Positions 1-44,579 of a stretch of 64,000 nt of DNA are shown here, piece by piece. The notes beneath the pieces were generated by a model. It worked only from the letters and a program-made list of their open reading frames with translations. It was not told the origin of the DNA and ran no database searches. The position numbers were made by a program, and so were the translations under genes. The DNA comes from Sinotaia quadrata (taxonomy: Eukaryota; Mollusca; Gastropoda; Architaenioglossa; Viviparidae): NCBI GenBank assembly GCA_028829895.1, contig CM054184.1:53365201-53429200 (forward strand), written 5' to 3'. The first letter of the stretch is position 1; the number at the start of each line of letters is the position of its first letter.

Positions 1-447
1 TGCAAAAACTACATTTTAACCTTTGGTGGAATAAATTAATATTATTTCTAAAAGATATACACCCCATTCAATTAGCAATCATTGCCTATCACAGACGCTT
101 TATATACTATTATTGTACACACTGTCAGGCACACACATAACTATAAATCCAAGTTGTTACCTTTTGACACTGATATACACTTAAAAGTTCTTTTCAAACT
201 GTCGGTTAGATTTTAATTTCTGCTACTCTATAAAACTTTAGGAACTGGATCTCCATCTTGACCTTTATTGTAAACGTGTGTATATTTTGTTAGATTATGT
301 GCCTTTAGTCAAACCAATCTCCATTTTTTTTTTATAAAGCTACCTGTGACGGAGTAACTCACTCGTGAATTTAGTTCCATTATCAAAATGATTTCTTCCA
401 GAAATCCTACACACGAGAAAATGGTGAACAATGCATTTGCTAATGAC
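1..447. other. AT-rich sequence with no recognised feature
   Basis: I see no open frame, repeat array or transposon signature here. It lies upstream of the first tandem array. Confidence 0.5.
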
Positions 448-671
448 ATGGTATTAATGGAGCTAAGCACAACTGCCTCATGGTATTAATGGAGCTAAGC
501 ACAACTGCCTCATGGTATTAATGGAGCTAAGCACAACTGCCTCATGGTATTAATGGAGCTAAGCACAACTGTCTCATGGTATTAATGGAGCTAAGCACAA
601 CTGCCTCATGGTATTAATGGAGCTAAGCACAACTGCCTCATGGTATTAATGGAGCTAAGCACAACTGCCCT
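448..671. repeat. 32-bp tandem repeat, 7 copies
   Basis: Seven head-to-tail copies of a 32-bp unit starting ATGGTATTAATGGAGC are nearly identical; the last is degenerate. Short reading frames across it are repeat artefacts. Confidence 0.95.
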
Positions 672-927
672 GTGGTATTGCATAGCATAATCAGTGACAG
701 TGGGAATCCATCTGGGGGGGGGGGATGCTGTTACACAAACACACAAAGTGTAATTTAATTTAATATGTTTAAATATTGCTAAATACAATTTGTAACAATA
801 CATGAAATAATAATTCTATGAGTCAGTAATCACATTAATTAAATCAGAAGTGATGCTGAAAAGACTTTCTTAACTATTTAATTTAATTATTTTCTTATGT
901 GGTGATTGATGATGCAAATGATGATTC

Positions 928-1107
928 ACATCATCATGATCAATTGTCTTAAGAGGTCTGTGAATTAATTACACATCATCATGATCAATTGTCTTAAGAG
1001 GTCTGTGAATTAATTACACATCATCATGATCAATTGTCTTAAGAGGTCTGTGAATTAATTACACATCATCATGATCAATTGTCTTAAGAGGTCTGTGAAT
1101 TAATTAC
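928..1107. repeat. 45-bp tandem repeat, 4 copies
   Basis: Four practically identical 45-bp copies begin ACATCATCATGATCAATTG. The last runs into a degenerate partial copy. Confidence 0.95.
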
Positions 1108-1639
1108 ACATAATTGTAATTACTTAGACTGAGTCCATTCTCATGAATTACACATAATCTTAATTACTTAGTCCAAACATGAGTCGAAGAAGAAAAAAGA
1201 AAAAAGGCACGCCCTGAAAACATTCAAGTGCAAAGCTTTCAATTCAGTCTTACATAAATCTTTTGGTAAGGGTGTCTAAATATCTGTTACTCATCGAAGA
1301 AATGTGCTGAGCATATATATATACATACAATATTTATATTGTTGTTCAAATTATTCATTTATTTATGGGCGACCAACAAAATAATGTAATCTCTCCACAC
1401 TTTGATAATGGAAACTATAGTAATTCATGTATGAATAAAATATGCAATCAATAATATAAATCAATATGTTAATCAAAAAATGTCCAAAAGAGAAAAAGGA
1501 TAGACAAAGCAAGATAATTCTTGATAACGTTATAAAATCAATGAGTGAGACAAGACTAATTAAATGTCTATTTCACTATATCTCTTTTAGCTCTGTTTTA
1601 GTCTAGGATTTCCCGTTAGGTTCTAGATCAACAAATGTT

Positions 1640-1830
1640 TCATGTTGTGTGAGAAGACTAGGAACAAACTTGAAATGTTACATTGTTATGTAAAAAGACT
1701 AAGAACAAACATGGAATATTACATAGTTATGTGGAAAGACTAGGAACAATCATGAAATGTTACATAGTTATGTAAAAAGACTAGGAACTAAAACTAAATG
1801 AAATGTTACATATTTATGTAAGAAGATGGG
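1640..1830. repeat. Degenerate ~50-bp tandem repeat, about 4 copies
   Basis: The units share TTACATAGTTATGTAAAAAG followed by ACTAGGAAC and differ by small indels. Confidence 0.75.
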
Positions 1831-2130
1831 TTGAACTCACTGAAAAACTCGCAATGATTGGTAACAGGAGGTGTTGATGAACTCACTGACAAACTCGCAA
1901 AGATTGGTAACAGGAGGTGTGATGAACACACTGACAAACTCGCAAAGATTGGTAACAGGAGGTGTGATGAACACACTGACAAACTCGCAAAGATTGGTAA
2001 CAGGAGGTGTTGGTGAACTCACTGACAAACTCACAAAGATTGGTAACAGGAGGTGTTGATGAACACACTGACAAACTCGCAAAGATTGGTAACAGGAGGT
2101 GTGATGAACTCACTTACAAACTCACAGTCA
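1826..2130. repeat. 45-46-bp tandem repeat, about 7 copies
   Basis: The units carry GATTGGTAACAGGAGGTGT and alternate GATGAACTC and GATGAACAC starts. Frames on both strands stay open because of the repeat period, so I do not call a gene. Confidence 0.95.
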
Positions 2131-2229
2131 TTAGTAACAGGAGATATTGATGTACACAGGCAAGGATTCGGATTCATGCATATAAAAATTACTATTGTGT
2201 GTTTGTTAGTGTGTGTGTTTGTAAGTATA

Positions 2230-2575
2230 TGTATATGTGTCTGTGCATACTTATGGGTGTATATGTGTGTATATGTGTATGTGCGTACATGGGTGTATAT
2301 GTGTGTATATGTGTATGTGCGTACTTATGGGTGTATATGTGTGTATATGTGTATGTGCGTACATGGGTGTATATGTGTATGTGCGTACATGGGTGTATAT
2401 GTGTGTATATGTGTATGTGCGTACATGGGTGTATATGTGTGTATATGTGTATGTGCGTACATGGGTGTATATGTGTATGTGCGTACTTATGGGTGTATAT
2501 GTGTGTATATGTGTATGTGCGTACATGGGTGTATATGTGTATGTGCGTACATGGGTGTATATGTGTCTAAATGTA
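2230..2575. repeat. GT-rich minisatellite
   Basis: A compound array of GTATATGTGTGTATATG and GTATGTGCGTACATGG blocks. Apparent Cys/Val/Tyr-rich frames on both strands are low-complexity translations. Confidence 0.95.
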
Positions 2576-2716
2576 TGTGTGAAGTGAACCTGTCCGTGTA
2601 CATCGATATGACGTCACTTAATCACCTTATTAAATAAACAATTTCGTTCTTTCGTTTATGTGTCAAAATACAATTTGATGTTAGCGATTTAGATGAATGA
2701 TTTCATTGATGTCCTT

Positions 2717-3110
2717 TTTTTCGTACTTGGCGAAGTTGATGAAATATTATCAATCGCGACATTTCTCCCAAAGTAGTTGTATCCCATCGGTCTACTCTTT
2801 CTATACTTGGCGATGTAGATGAAATATTATCAATCACGACATTTCTCCCAAAGTAGTGTATTCCATCGGTCTACTCTTTCTATACTTGGCGATGTAGATG
2901 AAATATTATCAATCACGACATTTCTCCCAAAGTAGTTGTATCCCATCGGTCTACTCTTTCTATACTTGGCGATGTAGATGAAATATTATCAATCACGACA
3001 TTTCTCCCAAAGTAGTGTATTCCATCGGTCTACTCTTTCTATACTTGGCGATGTAGATGAAATATTATCAATCACGACATTTTTCCCAAAGTAGTGTATT
3101 CCATCTGTCT
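2717..3110. repeat. 78-80-bp tandem repeat, about 5 copies
   Basis: Each copy contains ACTTGGCGATGTAGATG and ATCACGACATTTCTCCC. Copies alternate by a 2-bp indel. Confidence 0.93.
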
Positions 3111-3292
3111 AAAAATCTAAATACATCTGTCTAAAAATCTAAAGACATCTGTCTAAAAATCTAAAACGTCAAGAATGTACACGTACACATATTGAGAGTT
3201 AAAAATAAAATAAAACCAAATTTCAAGCAGGCAGACACACAAAATCCGAAATAAGAAAGACAAAAAAAAAAAAAACACCAGAAAAATTATAG

Positions 3293-3490
3293 CAAGAAAG
3301 AAGATTTCTATAGAAATGCATAGCAAGATGGGAAATGTGCTATCTTTAAACACTTCACAAGAAAGATTCCTCTAGAAATGGATAGCAAGATGGGAAATGT
3401 GCTATCTTTAAACACTTCACAAGAAAGATTCCTCTAGAAATGGATAGCAAGATGGGAAATGTGCTATCTCTAAACACTTCACAAGAATAT
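3293..3490. repeat. ~62-bp tandem repeat, 3 copies
   Basis: Three copies share GATAGCAAGATGGGAAATG and ACACTTCACAAGAA. Confidence 0.92.
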
Positions 3491-3754
3491 TTAAGCTATA
3501 AAACAAGTTCACTCCATCACTTATAAATTTGTGTACATGGCAGTTTAGTAGATGTGCCCAATGACGTAACATTTCCGTAGATCAGTTTCGTGACGTGTTC
3601 AAATAATGAATGTATGCAGAACATTATCAGAAAATCGGATAAGTTGTCGAACCTGAACAAGCGTCAACTGTATCGGCAAAAATCATTTCACTTCAGTCTG
3701 GGCGGTTGAAGACGAGAGAGCTTTGGAAAACTAGTATGTACACTCTATCATCTT

Positions 3755-3925
3755 TCTCATTTCGTGTCAGAGGTCACATAGAAAGTGAATAATTTATTTC
3801 TCACTTCCACATTTTCGTGTCAAAGGTCACGTAAGAATATAATAATTTACTTATCACTTCCATATTTTCGTGTCAAAGGTCACGTAGAAAGAGATTAATT
3901 TATTTCTCACTTCCACATTTTCGGT
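3755..3925. repeat. ~60-bp tandem repeat, 3 copies
   Basis: Copies share TTTCGTGTCAAAGGTCACGT and TTTCTCACTTCCACATT. Confidence 0.85.
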
Positions 3926-4077
3926 TTTACTTAGTGTTATATTATGTGCCGATTTGTGTTAAATTTTAAAATAAATAAAATAATTAAAACTCTCAGTAGT
4001 CAGACAATCCAGAATGCGTGTGTTCAACCAATTTGTCAGTAAAGGTCCAGTGGTTGAATGCTTATATTGTTATTTAA

Positions 4078-4190
4078 CTAAGTAGCATATATATTTGTCA
4101 CAATTGAATTACAACATAACGCGGCCAAAACTAAGTAATATATATCTGTGACAATTGAATTATAACATAACGCGGCCAAAACTAAAGTAC
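4078..4190. repeat. ~54-bp tandem duplication
   Basis: Two copies of a unit ending ATAACGCGGCCAAAACTAA. Confidence 0.85.
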
Positions 4191-4272
4191 ATGACAGGCA
4201 GTACAGGGTAGAAAACCACGTCATTATGTGGTAAGAGAAGTCTTTTAATGTTTGTGAGGATTTTATACGTAC

Positions 4273-4455
<183 letters not shown>

Positions 4456-4703
4456 GAGATAGATGGACGGCGGAAAGTTGAATGGGTAGAACCGGATGTT
4501 TGGATTAATGGAAAGACAGACAGACAGACAGACAAAGATATATACACTCAAACATGTATAATGCTTATAAAAACGTGTTTGTATTGTTGGATTAATGGAG
4601 AGACAGACAGACGTACAAAGACATACACACTCAAACATGTATAATGCTATATAAAAACGTGTTTGTATTGGTATGAATACACAAACATTTTTTTTCATTG
4701 CAG

Positions 4704-36224
<31,521 letters not shown>

Positions 36225-36239
36225 ACATTGAAATACCCC

Positions 36240-36510
36240 GAGTTAATGAAATACCCCAAGTAAAAGTGTACATGACGTATGTGACATCAATATAATATTA
36301 CATTTTTTTAATCATTCGATGACACATATTTCGTAATCTTTTAATGACACATATTTCTTAATCAATTAAAGACAGTTATGTCTTTATAATTTAATGACAC
36401 ATATTTTTTAATCAATTAAAGACAGTTATGTCTTAATCTTTTAATGATACATATTTGTTAATCAATTAAAGACAGTTATGTCTTAATAATTTAATGACAC
36501 ATATTTCCGC
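36240..36510 (+). repeat. Tandem repeat in predicted FREP 3' UTR, about 4 copies
   Basis: Degenerate ~45-60-bp units share TTTAATGACACATATTT and ATCAATTAAAGACAG. They lie between the stop codon and the polyadenylation signals, so they are probably transcribed. Confidence 0.8.
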
Positions 36511-36571
36511 ATGTATAAACGTTCATTTTAATTAATCTGACATTTATAGAATTCATATATAAAAATAATTA

Positions 36572-36594
36572 AATAAATTCGAATTTCTAATAAA
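36572..36594 (+). terminator. Polyadenylation signals of the FREP gene
   Basis: Two AATAAA hexamers (36572-36577 and 36589-36594) lie about 350 bp after the FREP stop. No cleavage site can be verified. Confidence 0.55.
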
Positions 36595-36779
36595 GTGCAT
36601 AATTTGTTTCAAGTGCTTTTCCTATAAAAATACCTACAATCTAGATAATATTCTCCCCGTCTCGGTCTGTTTATCCCTTAGTTTGCCGACCGTTTGGGCA
36701 CCACTGATGACCTATCAACCAGCTTTCTCCATTCAATTCTGTTCTCTTATAGTATTACAATGCAGTAACACAATATCGT

Positions 36780-36990
36780 ATAGAAATACGTACAATCCAA
36801 AAATAACAACACCCACTATCCTAAAGAAATACGTACAATCCAAAAATAACAACACCCACTATCCTAAAGAAATACGTACAATCCAAAAATAACACCCACT
36901 ATCCTAAAGAAATACGTACAATCCAAAAATAACAATACACTATCCTAAGAAATATCTACAATCCAAAAATAACACACTATCCTAAAGAAG
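36780..36990. repeat. ~45-bp tandem repeat, about 5 copies
   Basis: Units share AATACGTACAATCCAAAAAT and CACCCACTATCCTAAAG. Confidence 0.93.
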
Positions 36991-37254
36991 ACAGACAGAG
37001 AAAACCGATAAGAATTTTATTTTTATATTAGTTCAGAACATAAAAATGAAATCTATTAAATATTAAAAGTAAAACAAAAACAACTTGGTAATGGTAATCT
37101 GAAAGAGAAAGGTATAAAACCCTTACCAGACATCAGTAAATAGATGATATTTGTAATTCTGCAAAGTAGACTATAATTGAATCAAGAAAAGTTAACTCCT
37201 GTTATGACTATGGTTTCTTGAAAAATTACATTTTCATGTGACTTTCTAACATAG

Positions 37255-38305
37255 CTAGCAAACAACCATGTGTCTTTCTGAAAGAGACCAAACAACTACA
37301 AGACTTTCTGAGAGACCAAACAGATAATTTCTGATATAGGAAACCTTTAGCCATGTGTTATTCTAAGACAGCAAACAGCCATGTGTCTTACTGAGAGAGA
37401 TCAAACAGCCATGTGAATTTCTAAGGTAGCAAACATACAGCCATGTGTCTTTCTGAGAAAGCAAACAGCTATTTGAGTTTCTGAGATAGCAAACCTACAG
37501 CCATTACTTTGTCTTTTTGAGACAGTAAACAGCCTTTTGTCTTTCTGAGAGAGAACAGCCTCGTGTCTTTCTGAGATAGTAAACATACAGCCATTTTGTC
37601 TTTTTGAGACAGTAAACAGCCTTGTGTCTTTCTGAGAGAAAACAAACAGCCTTGTGTCTTTCTGAGATAGTAAACATACAGCCATTTTGTCTTTTTGAGA
37701 CAGTAAACAGCCTTGTGTCTTTCTGAGAGAGAACAAACAGCTGTGTGACTTTCTGAAAGAGCAAACAACTAAGTGACTTTCTAAGACAGCAAAAATACAA
37801 CTTTGTGTCTTTCTGAGATAGTAAACATACAGCCATGTGTCTTTTTGAGACAGTAAACAGCCATGTGTCTTTCTGAGAGAGAACAAACAGCCTTGTGACT
37901 TTCTGAAAGAGCAAACAACTAAGTGACTTTCTAAGACAGCAAAAATACAACTTTGTGTCTTTCTGAGATAGTAAACATACAGCCATGTGTCTTTCTGATA
38001 AAGCAAACAGCTATGTTACTTTCTAAGACAGCAAAAATACAACTTTTTGTCTTTCTGAGATAGTAAACATACAGCCATGTGTCTTTTTGAGACAGTAAAC
38101 AGCCTTGTGTCTTTCTGAGAGAGAACAAACAGCCTTGTGACTTTCTGAAAGAGCAAACAACTAAGTGACTTTCTAAGACAGCAAAAATACAACTTTGTGT
38201 CTTTCTGAGATAGTAAACATACAGCCATGTGTCTTTCTGATAAAGCAAACAGCTATGTTACTTTCTAAGATAGCAAAACATGTCTTTCTGTGACAGCAAA
38301 CAGCA
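37255..38305. repeat. ~35-bp minisatellite, about 28 copies with higher-order structure
   Basis: The unit has AACAGCCATGTGTCTTTCTG and AGAGAG or AGATAG. Higher-order blocks of ~225-240 bp are repeated almost identically around 37.8-38.25 kb. It keeps several minus-strand frames open (up to 201 codons), which I regard as artefact. Confidence 0.93.
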
Positions 38306-38309
38306 ATGG

Positions 38310-39720
38310 GGGATTTTCTGGCTTGTGCAAGCACTAGAACTGGCCAGGGTTAGGTGGGATGTTAGGGAGTGGGTATGGGCAGAATTAGGGGCTAGTTGTT
38401 GTTACATCTGGTAATAGGTTTAGTCATTTTTTTTTTTTACTTAATGGATTTATTTTAATTTTGGGTGAGGTTAAAATGTTATATTATTTTCCCTTACTTT
38501 GTTTTCTTTATTATTATTTTTTTATATTTTTCCTAATCTTTAGTATTACTATTATTATCATGCTGTCCTGATTGCTATCATTAGTATAAATAGTATTATT
38601 CATTTATTGATACTTAACACAATTCCCCTATCCTCCTGACAGCACTGTCCTGGGTGTTTGAGTAGGCTAATTAAGCTGATAATTGCAAACCCACTGCACA
38701 AAAGACTAATATAAACCACTGTTAGATAGGTGAGAGTATTATTCTACTTTGAACTAAGAAAAGTCAGATTTTTACCATTTCCAATTTAATTAATTTAATT
38801 AATTAATAATAATAATACCACTAAAAATTCAAGATAAAATAAAACTGAGTAAGAATAGGTCAAAAGGCAAAGGAAAATTTATTATAAGACATATCCCTGG
38901 TATAATTGTCAGAATGTTGTTGTATTTAGAAAGTCAATTAACTTGTTTTCTTTCTGATCCTACTATTGTGCATTTATTAATAACATGTTTGACTGTTAGT
39001 GTTAGATCTCCACTGGACATGTCATATTCCAGACAGCAGAATATGATCCCAGTAGTGAGATTACATGTATATCACACAGCTTTGATCTCTATCTAGTTTA
39101 TAACTTTATGAACAATTTTAAATGAACAGTTAGTCCCTTGAAGAAATGTTGAAAGTCCATAATTGATTAAATGAGATATATATTAGCTGATCAACAGTTA
39201 TTTCACTTAACATCTCTTGTTTTCAGTATGAGTAAATTTCTTTATTTCTGGGTAAACATTTTTCCATTGATGCTGTATATATTATAATGTCAGAAACTGG
39301 TTATTTTATTAACCAAAAGTATTTTATACACTGAAAATATTTTACCCACCAAACGTATTTTATACACTATAAAGTAAATCCATTGCATTTCTGGTTCATG
39401 GATAGATGAAAAATGCACAGGAATATTAAACACTGATCATTTTCGAACAATGAGAATATAGCTTACAAATTATAAATAAAAATAATTAGTAGAACAACAC
39501 TCTGTGACCCAACCATTTTATAAATTATATCCCTTGGTAAACATCACATTGCTGTTGTTTCTTGTGAGGCTGGAAGGTTTTTTTAAAATTATGACAGGAA
39601 TTGTACTAAAATTATGACAGGAGATTGTACTAAAATTATTATATAATGCAAAGGTTGTACTCAATTTATTATATAATGGGAGTTACTAAAATGATATAAT
39701 TGGAGGTTGTGTGGCCCAGC
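38310..39720. other. AT-rich intergenic sequence
   Basis: No exon, transposon terminus or repeat array is recognised apart from T- and TTA-rich runs. Confidence 0.5.
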
Positions 39721-39734
39721 ACCACCCTAGTTAT

Positions 39735-40075
39735 GGATATGATTATTATTCTTATTATCCATAAGTAATTACAAGTGATGAGCATATTATTCTTAATTTA
39801 TGTTATTAACAATTCTTCAGAAGACATCACTCATCTCTCTTGCTTGGCGGATATGTGAGTGCTGTAAACATTTTCTCTCTTCCACAACATTCAGTGTCAC
39901 ACAATATTTCCATAGGTGGAAAACTTCTTACCAAAGGAGAAGATAAATCTGTCTTTAAATCTATATTTAGCAAGCCCCCATCCACTCACTATCTCTCCAA
40001 CATATGATTATCAATATGTGTAAGAAGGTCAATAAATTTAAGATATAATAGCCAAAGAAGTCATGTATTTTTTTC
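39735..40075 (+). repeat. Dispersed 1.6-kb repeat, copy C (left ~340 bp only)
   Basis: It matches copies A and B over AATTACAAGTGATGAGC, ACATCACTCATCTCTC, AAAGGAGAAGATAAATCTG, TAGCAAGCCCCCATCC and GTAAGAAGGTCAATAAATT, then diverges. Confidence 0.85.
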
Positions 40076-40659
40076 TTTTAATTAAATGTAATTTGATACA
40101 GCCAAAGGAAAGACTGTTTCTTCATGCAGAAACACAGTGGAAGTAAATCTATAAGTGAAAAGAGTGAATGCATATACCAAACCATACCTCTGTCACACCT
40201 GCTTTAACCCCTTCTACGGCCCAAAGCAGCAAATATGTCAAAATGACATGCTCTGTTCAAGGGCATGGGTGAAAGAATGGAGGAATAACTTAGCTAACAA
40301 GTTTTAGTATAATTTTGTTTAATTTTGACCTATCTGCCATTTCACTGTGGTTTCTAAGCTATTAATATAATTATAGTGCAAAATTTTCTGTCTGGAAAAA
40401 AATTGAGCAGGCAGTAGAGCTAAATATAGTGTGGCAGTAGAGTTAAATGCAGTAAAAAGAAAACTAGGGAAGGTTGGAAAGAAGACAATAAAACAAAATT
40501 GTATGCTGATTTTTTTCATGTAATTTTGTATAACACTTATAGATATAATTACTTCATAGAAAGTAAAACATTTTTATATAATCCAAAACAATAGCTTGAT
40601 AAATATATTAAATCATGTTCCTTGTGAAACTACAAAAATATATGTGTATATAATATATA

Positions 40660-40665
40660 TATAAA

Positions 40666-40714
<49 letters not shown>

Positions 40715-40715
40715 C
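40660..40715. repeat. (AT)n microsatellite
   Basis: TA dinucleotide run. Confidence 0.95.
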
Positions 40716-40719
40716 CCTA

Positions 40720-42900
40720 TGAAAACCGTGACTTTTGTAGATTATTGAGCCTGATTTCTCTATTGTTAAATTATTTTTTTTTAAGTTTTCTGCATTATTT
40801 GTTTGTTTTTTTCCACTTATTGTACTTATGTTAATATTGTGTTTTGTATGACATTATTTTAATTTAATTATATTTGTAGATTAACAGTAATAGTACAGCA
40901 ATTATGTAGTAATTCCAAAGAAATTCTGTTTCATATTCTTTCACTTTGTTAAGAGTACATTACAAAATGTAGTCAATCAGATTTACATCACATATCTTAT
41001 GACACATATTATCATTAGCATTACTGACAGATCAAATAAAATTCAAATATGGGATCAAGTGTGTAATCATTCATTTTTGGTAAGCCTTGAGCTTTTCAAG
41101 CAAAGGGGAGTAATAAATTGAAGTTGTAGAAATAGTGTTGTCTACCTTGGACCAATTGCTGGAAACCATATACAAATACACTGTAATACAAAAAAAAGAA
41201 TTAGTCCTTACTTTGTTACAGTAATGCTGTCCCTTAAAATCCCTTATGAAGCATAAATTTGTTAAAATGATTTTCTCTTTGGTGATTGTAAAGCTTTTGT
41301 ATCTATTTGGGATGAAATGCTATTTTTAGCTGCAATTGACTTCACCAAGCACTTTAGAATGTTAGTGACCAGAGTGAAAACTGCAGTACGGAATAATAAT
41401 AACTACTCTTCTAGAAATACTCCTTACTGTAGAGTTCATGAAAGAAAATAAAATGGTAAAATGCATGTCTTCAAAACAAATATTAAAAAATTCAATATGG
41501 CCTGTAGAGTAAACAATGTACATTAGCATCACCCATTTAGTAAAAATTATTGATTTTTGTTATAAATTCTTAACTTGAATATTTATACATTGAGTACTCA
41601 TTTAAAATTGTCCCTAACTAATTTTTCAATTTTTAAATAGTATTTGACAGGTCAGAGGTCAAAATATTATTTAGTGGTGAGAGCAGACTGCTGCCATTCA
41701 TTAGTTCTCAGCATGATAATCAGAGAAACTTATGCCATTAATTAGTTCCTGGTGTCTTAGGTCCTGAAGTGGAGTAAGGGAAATAATTTAATCATAGTAC
41801 CTCCTGCTAATGCTAACAGGTTTAATCAACTCAGAAGAGTGGAGTAGAATCAACATTAATTTATGTGTTTGTTTCTATAGGACTTCTTGTGTTACTTGGC
41901 ATTGTTTTATATAGGAGTTGTTGGTAGGAGTTTGTTACATCATAAAGACAACTGAACTTTAGAACTTGGAATTAAGCCATAATAAATAAAGTAAAACTAA
42001 ATAATAAAATTGTTGTTAGTAATTACTAGTTTCACATTCTTGTTGTATTCAGTTTACAGTATAAATTACAAACTAAAATTATTTATTCTTAATCAAACCT
42101 GTTGTTGTGCTCTTTCATTCATTTAATAAACAAAGTTTACTCAAGTCATTTTTAAATTTTTATAAGCTTCTAGATTTTTTTTCACGATAGTGTTATGTAT
42201 TGCAGGTGAAGTGCTACACGACAAAAACCACTTCATCAAAACTACGTAACACATGCTCTTACTGATTGATTTGTGTGGATGTGCTTGAATGTTTGTTGTT
42301 GTTTTAATAAAAAGTCTACCTTATTGGAAAACTTATGGAGAAGTACAAATAGTACGTAACACGTTCTTGCTGTTTCTTGTTTTGTGTGTGAATGTGTTTG
42401 AATGAAATGTTTTGTTTGTTATTGTTGTTTTAATAAAAAAAAAAAAAAAGGAAGAGAAGTGTTGAAGTAGATTGCATCTGCTCTGGAGTGTGACATAAAC
42501 ACACGGAAAATCAGAAGACGGCTACTGTTCTGCAAACTGAAACTCACACAGTAACCAGTCATGATAATTATATGCCTGCTTCAAGAAAAATTAAGTAATG
42601 CTGTCTCCGTACATCAAAACAGGCACGCTAGCCTTATTAGTTTCGATGGAAATCAGGAAAGGGGGGATGAATTAATCCGATCAGTGCTTTTCAAGTTATA
42701 AATTCAAGTTGTCAAACTATTTTGTGGTCTACAAACGACAAACATGAAGACACTCTTAACATTTGTGTACAAATGTGATGTACTGAAAGACAACATTACT
42801 TAAGTATACTGTGGCTTAGCAACTATGGCCATTGTGTAGGTCATTTTATTTCCCATTCTTTCGTATGCTACATGATTTCAAGTTTATACAGTTTAAAACT
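40720..42900. other. AT-rich intergenic sequence with a degenerate duplication at 42.2-42.45 kb
   Basis: No coding signal is recognised. At 42180-42430 a ~130-bp segment (TACGTAACACATGCTCTTAC, TGTTGTTTTAATAAAAA) occurs twice. Confidence 0.5.
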
Positions 42901-42929
42901 TGGCGGGCTTAATGAGGAACAATGCAGGC

Positions 42930-43560
42930 AGACACAGAAACTCACCTAAATATATTTTAATATACATACTCTGAAACACACTGATATAAACAAGCCACAA
43001 ACAAATTTTCACAACATTCCAGCAGTGCATTCACTTAGAATACGTATTTAAATATATAATTTATAGAGGCCACACAGCATATCTTATGGTGAACCCAGTG
43101 AGGGCAGTTAAACATGCATCCTTTGAACCAGTTTTAATAAACTTACTCTCAAACACACCGACATAAACAAGCTATACACCAGTTTACACAACATTCCAAC
43201 AGTGCATTCCCTTGGAATAAATATTCAATAATTTATAAGTGGAATATTGCATTTATTATGGTATACACTATCTCCCCTAAAGAGGTTTTAATGTACAAAT
43301 ACTCTCAAACACACGGTATAGAAAAACTATACACCAATTTTCAGAACATTCCCCAAAGTGCATTCTTTTAGAATAAATATTTTAATGATTTATATACAGA
43401 ACTGAATTATCTTATGGTGACCTGTGGGAGTGGGACACTCTCCCCAGAACAGGCTTTAATGTACATACTCTCAAACTCATTGACATATACACCAATTTTT
43501 AGATCATTTTGTGTCTATTTTAAATATAAATATTTAAATGATTTATATGCACCAAAAGAT
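42930..43560. repeat. ~165-190-bp degenerate tandem repeat, 4 copies
   Basis: Units share TTTTAATATACATACTCTG, AAACACACTGATATAAACAA, ACAACATTCCAGCAGTGCAT and AGAATACGTATTTAAAT. Nucleosome-scale units with considerable divergence point to an old array. Confidence 0.85.
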
Positions 43561-43861
43561 TTGCTGTATCACATTATGTATTAGTTTCATTCTTTACTAA
43601 AAGTTCTTGCGTAGTTGCCAAGGTGGCTCAGATCTCCTAATTTAAAAAATAGAACATGGGAACTGTTTATGACATTGTTATCTTCCATTAAAAATTAAAA
43701 TGACAATAGATAGCTAGAGTGATGAACATTTATAAAATTAAAATAATAACCATCAACGTTAGACAAAGCATTAAAAGATCATTTATCTACAATCGCTTCA
43801 TAATTTCCTGATTTCCAAGAAATCGTGGTCCCTCTTTTTGGAATGATGTTGGGTTTTACAG

Positions 43862-44032
43862 ACTACCCTTCAAGCATTGTCAACTATCCCTGGTGCTTCT
43901 GAAGTCGCTAATAAATATGATTCTTACAAATGGGGAGGTGCTAATGTCATGATTACACTTCATGGACCACCCCATGTGCAAGACCTTAAAGGAATAGATT
44001 GGGACCCCAACTTTATTCAAGAATTCTACTAA
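43862..44032 (+). pseudogene. Coding-like fragment, unidentified exon or pseudogene
   Basis: After an acceptor-like GTTGGGTTTTACAG, one frame reads TLQALSTIPGASEVANKY, then DSYKWGGANVMITLHGPPHV and QDLKGIDWDPNFIQEFY before TAA. Past the stop the same frame continues RDFEKISIIYRERDQSKG. The composition is that of a globular protein, unlike the AT-rich surroundings. I do not recognise the family. It could be a terminal exon, or a relic broken by the stop; no partner exon was found. Confidence 0.3.
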
Positions 44033-44396
44033 AGGGACTTTGAAAAAATCTCAATTATTTACAGAGAACGAGACCAGTCAAAAGGCTGAGATTAAATATT
44101 TCACTTTCTTGTAGAAAATTCTACTCTCTGATCACTTTGAATTTGGATTGGAAAAGGAGAAGCCCAAGCTTTGAAAGGCAGCCATTAGCTTGGTGGTGAG
44201 TTTAAACTGACTCATCAAGAGAGAATGGACTTAGGAATATTTCATGCATTTTACTATTGATGTTAATCTTGTGTTTATATACTATAATGTACAATACGAG
44301 TTGACTTTTCTTACTACAAGTACTGAACTAGGCTGTTCACTTGTAGTTTGCTAAGAAAACATGACATTGTTTGACATGCAGTATTTATTTTACCAT

Positions 44397-44422
44397 GTGT
44401 GTGTGTGTGTGTGTGTGTGTGT
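44397..44422. repeat. (GT)n microsatellite
   Basis: GT dinucleotide run. Confidence 0.95.
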
Positions 44423-44579
44423 ATCAGGTTAATAAATACTGTTGCATAAAATTGTAAGTTGAGGGTGGGATGTAAGTTAGAACAGAGTTATATTATTATG
44501 AACAGGAAACATAGGTCTGCTCCTTAATTATATTTTATGGTGAGCAAGTGGCGTTTTCAGTTAATATTTTGTGAGTCTT

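Noticed and set aside
2053..2637. 194-codon Cys/Val/Tyr-rich frame with a C-terminal unique part
   Set aside because: Translation of two minisatellites; no signal peptide, splice context or homology apparent.
37401..38248. Minus-strand frames of 105-201 codons
   Set aside because: Minisatellite period keeps several frames open at once; no domain.
40195..40320. piggyBac-like start TTAACCCCTTCTACGG
   Set aside because: No matching inverted terminus with a second TTAA was found nearby.
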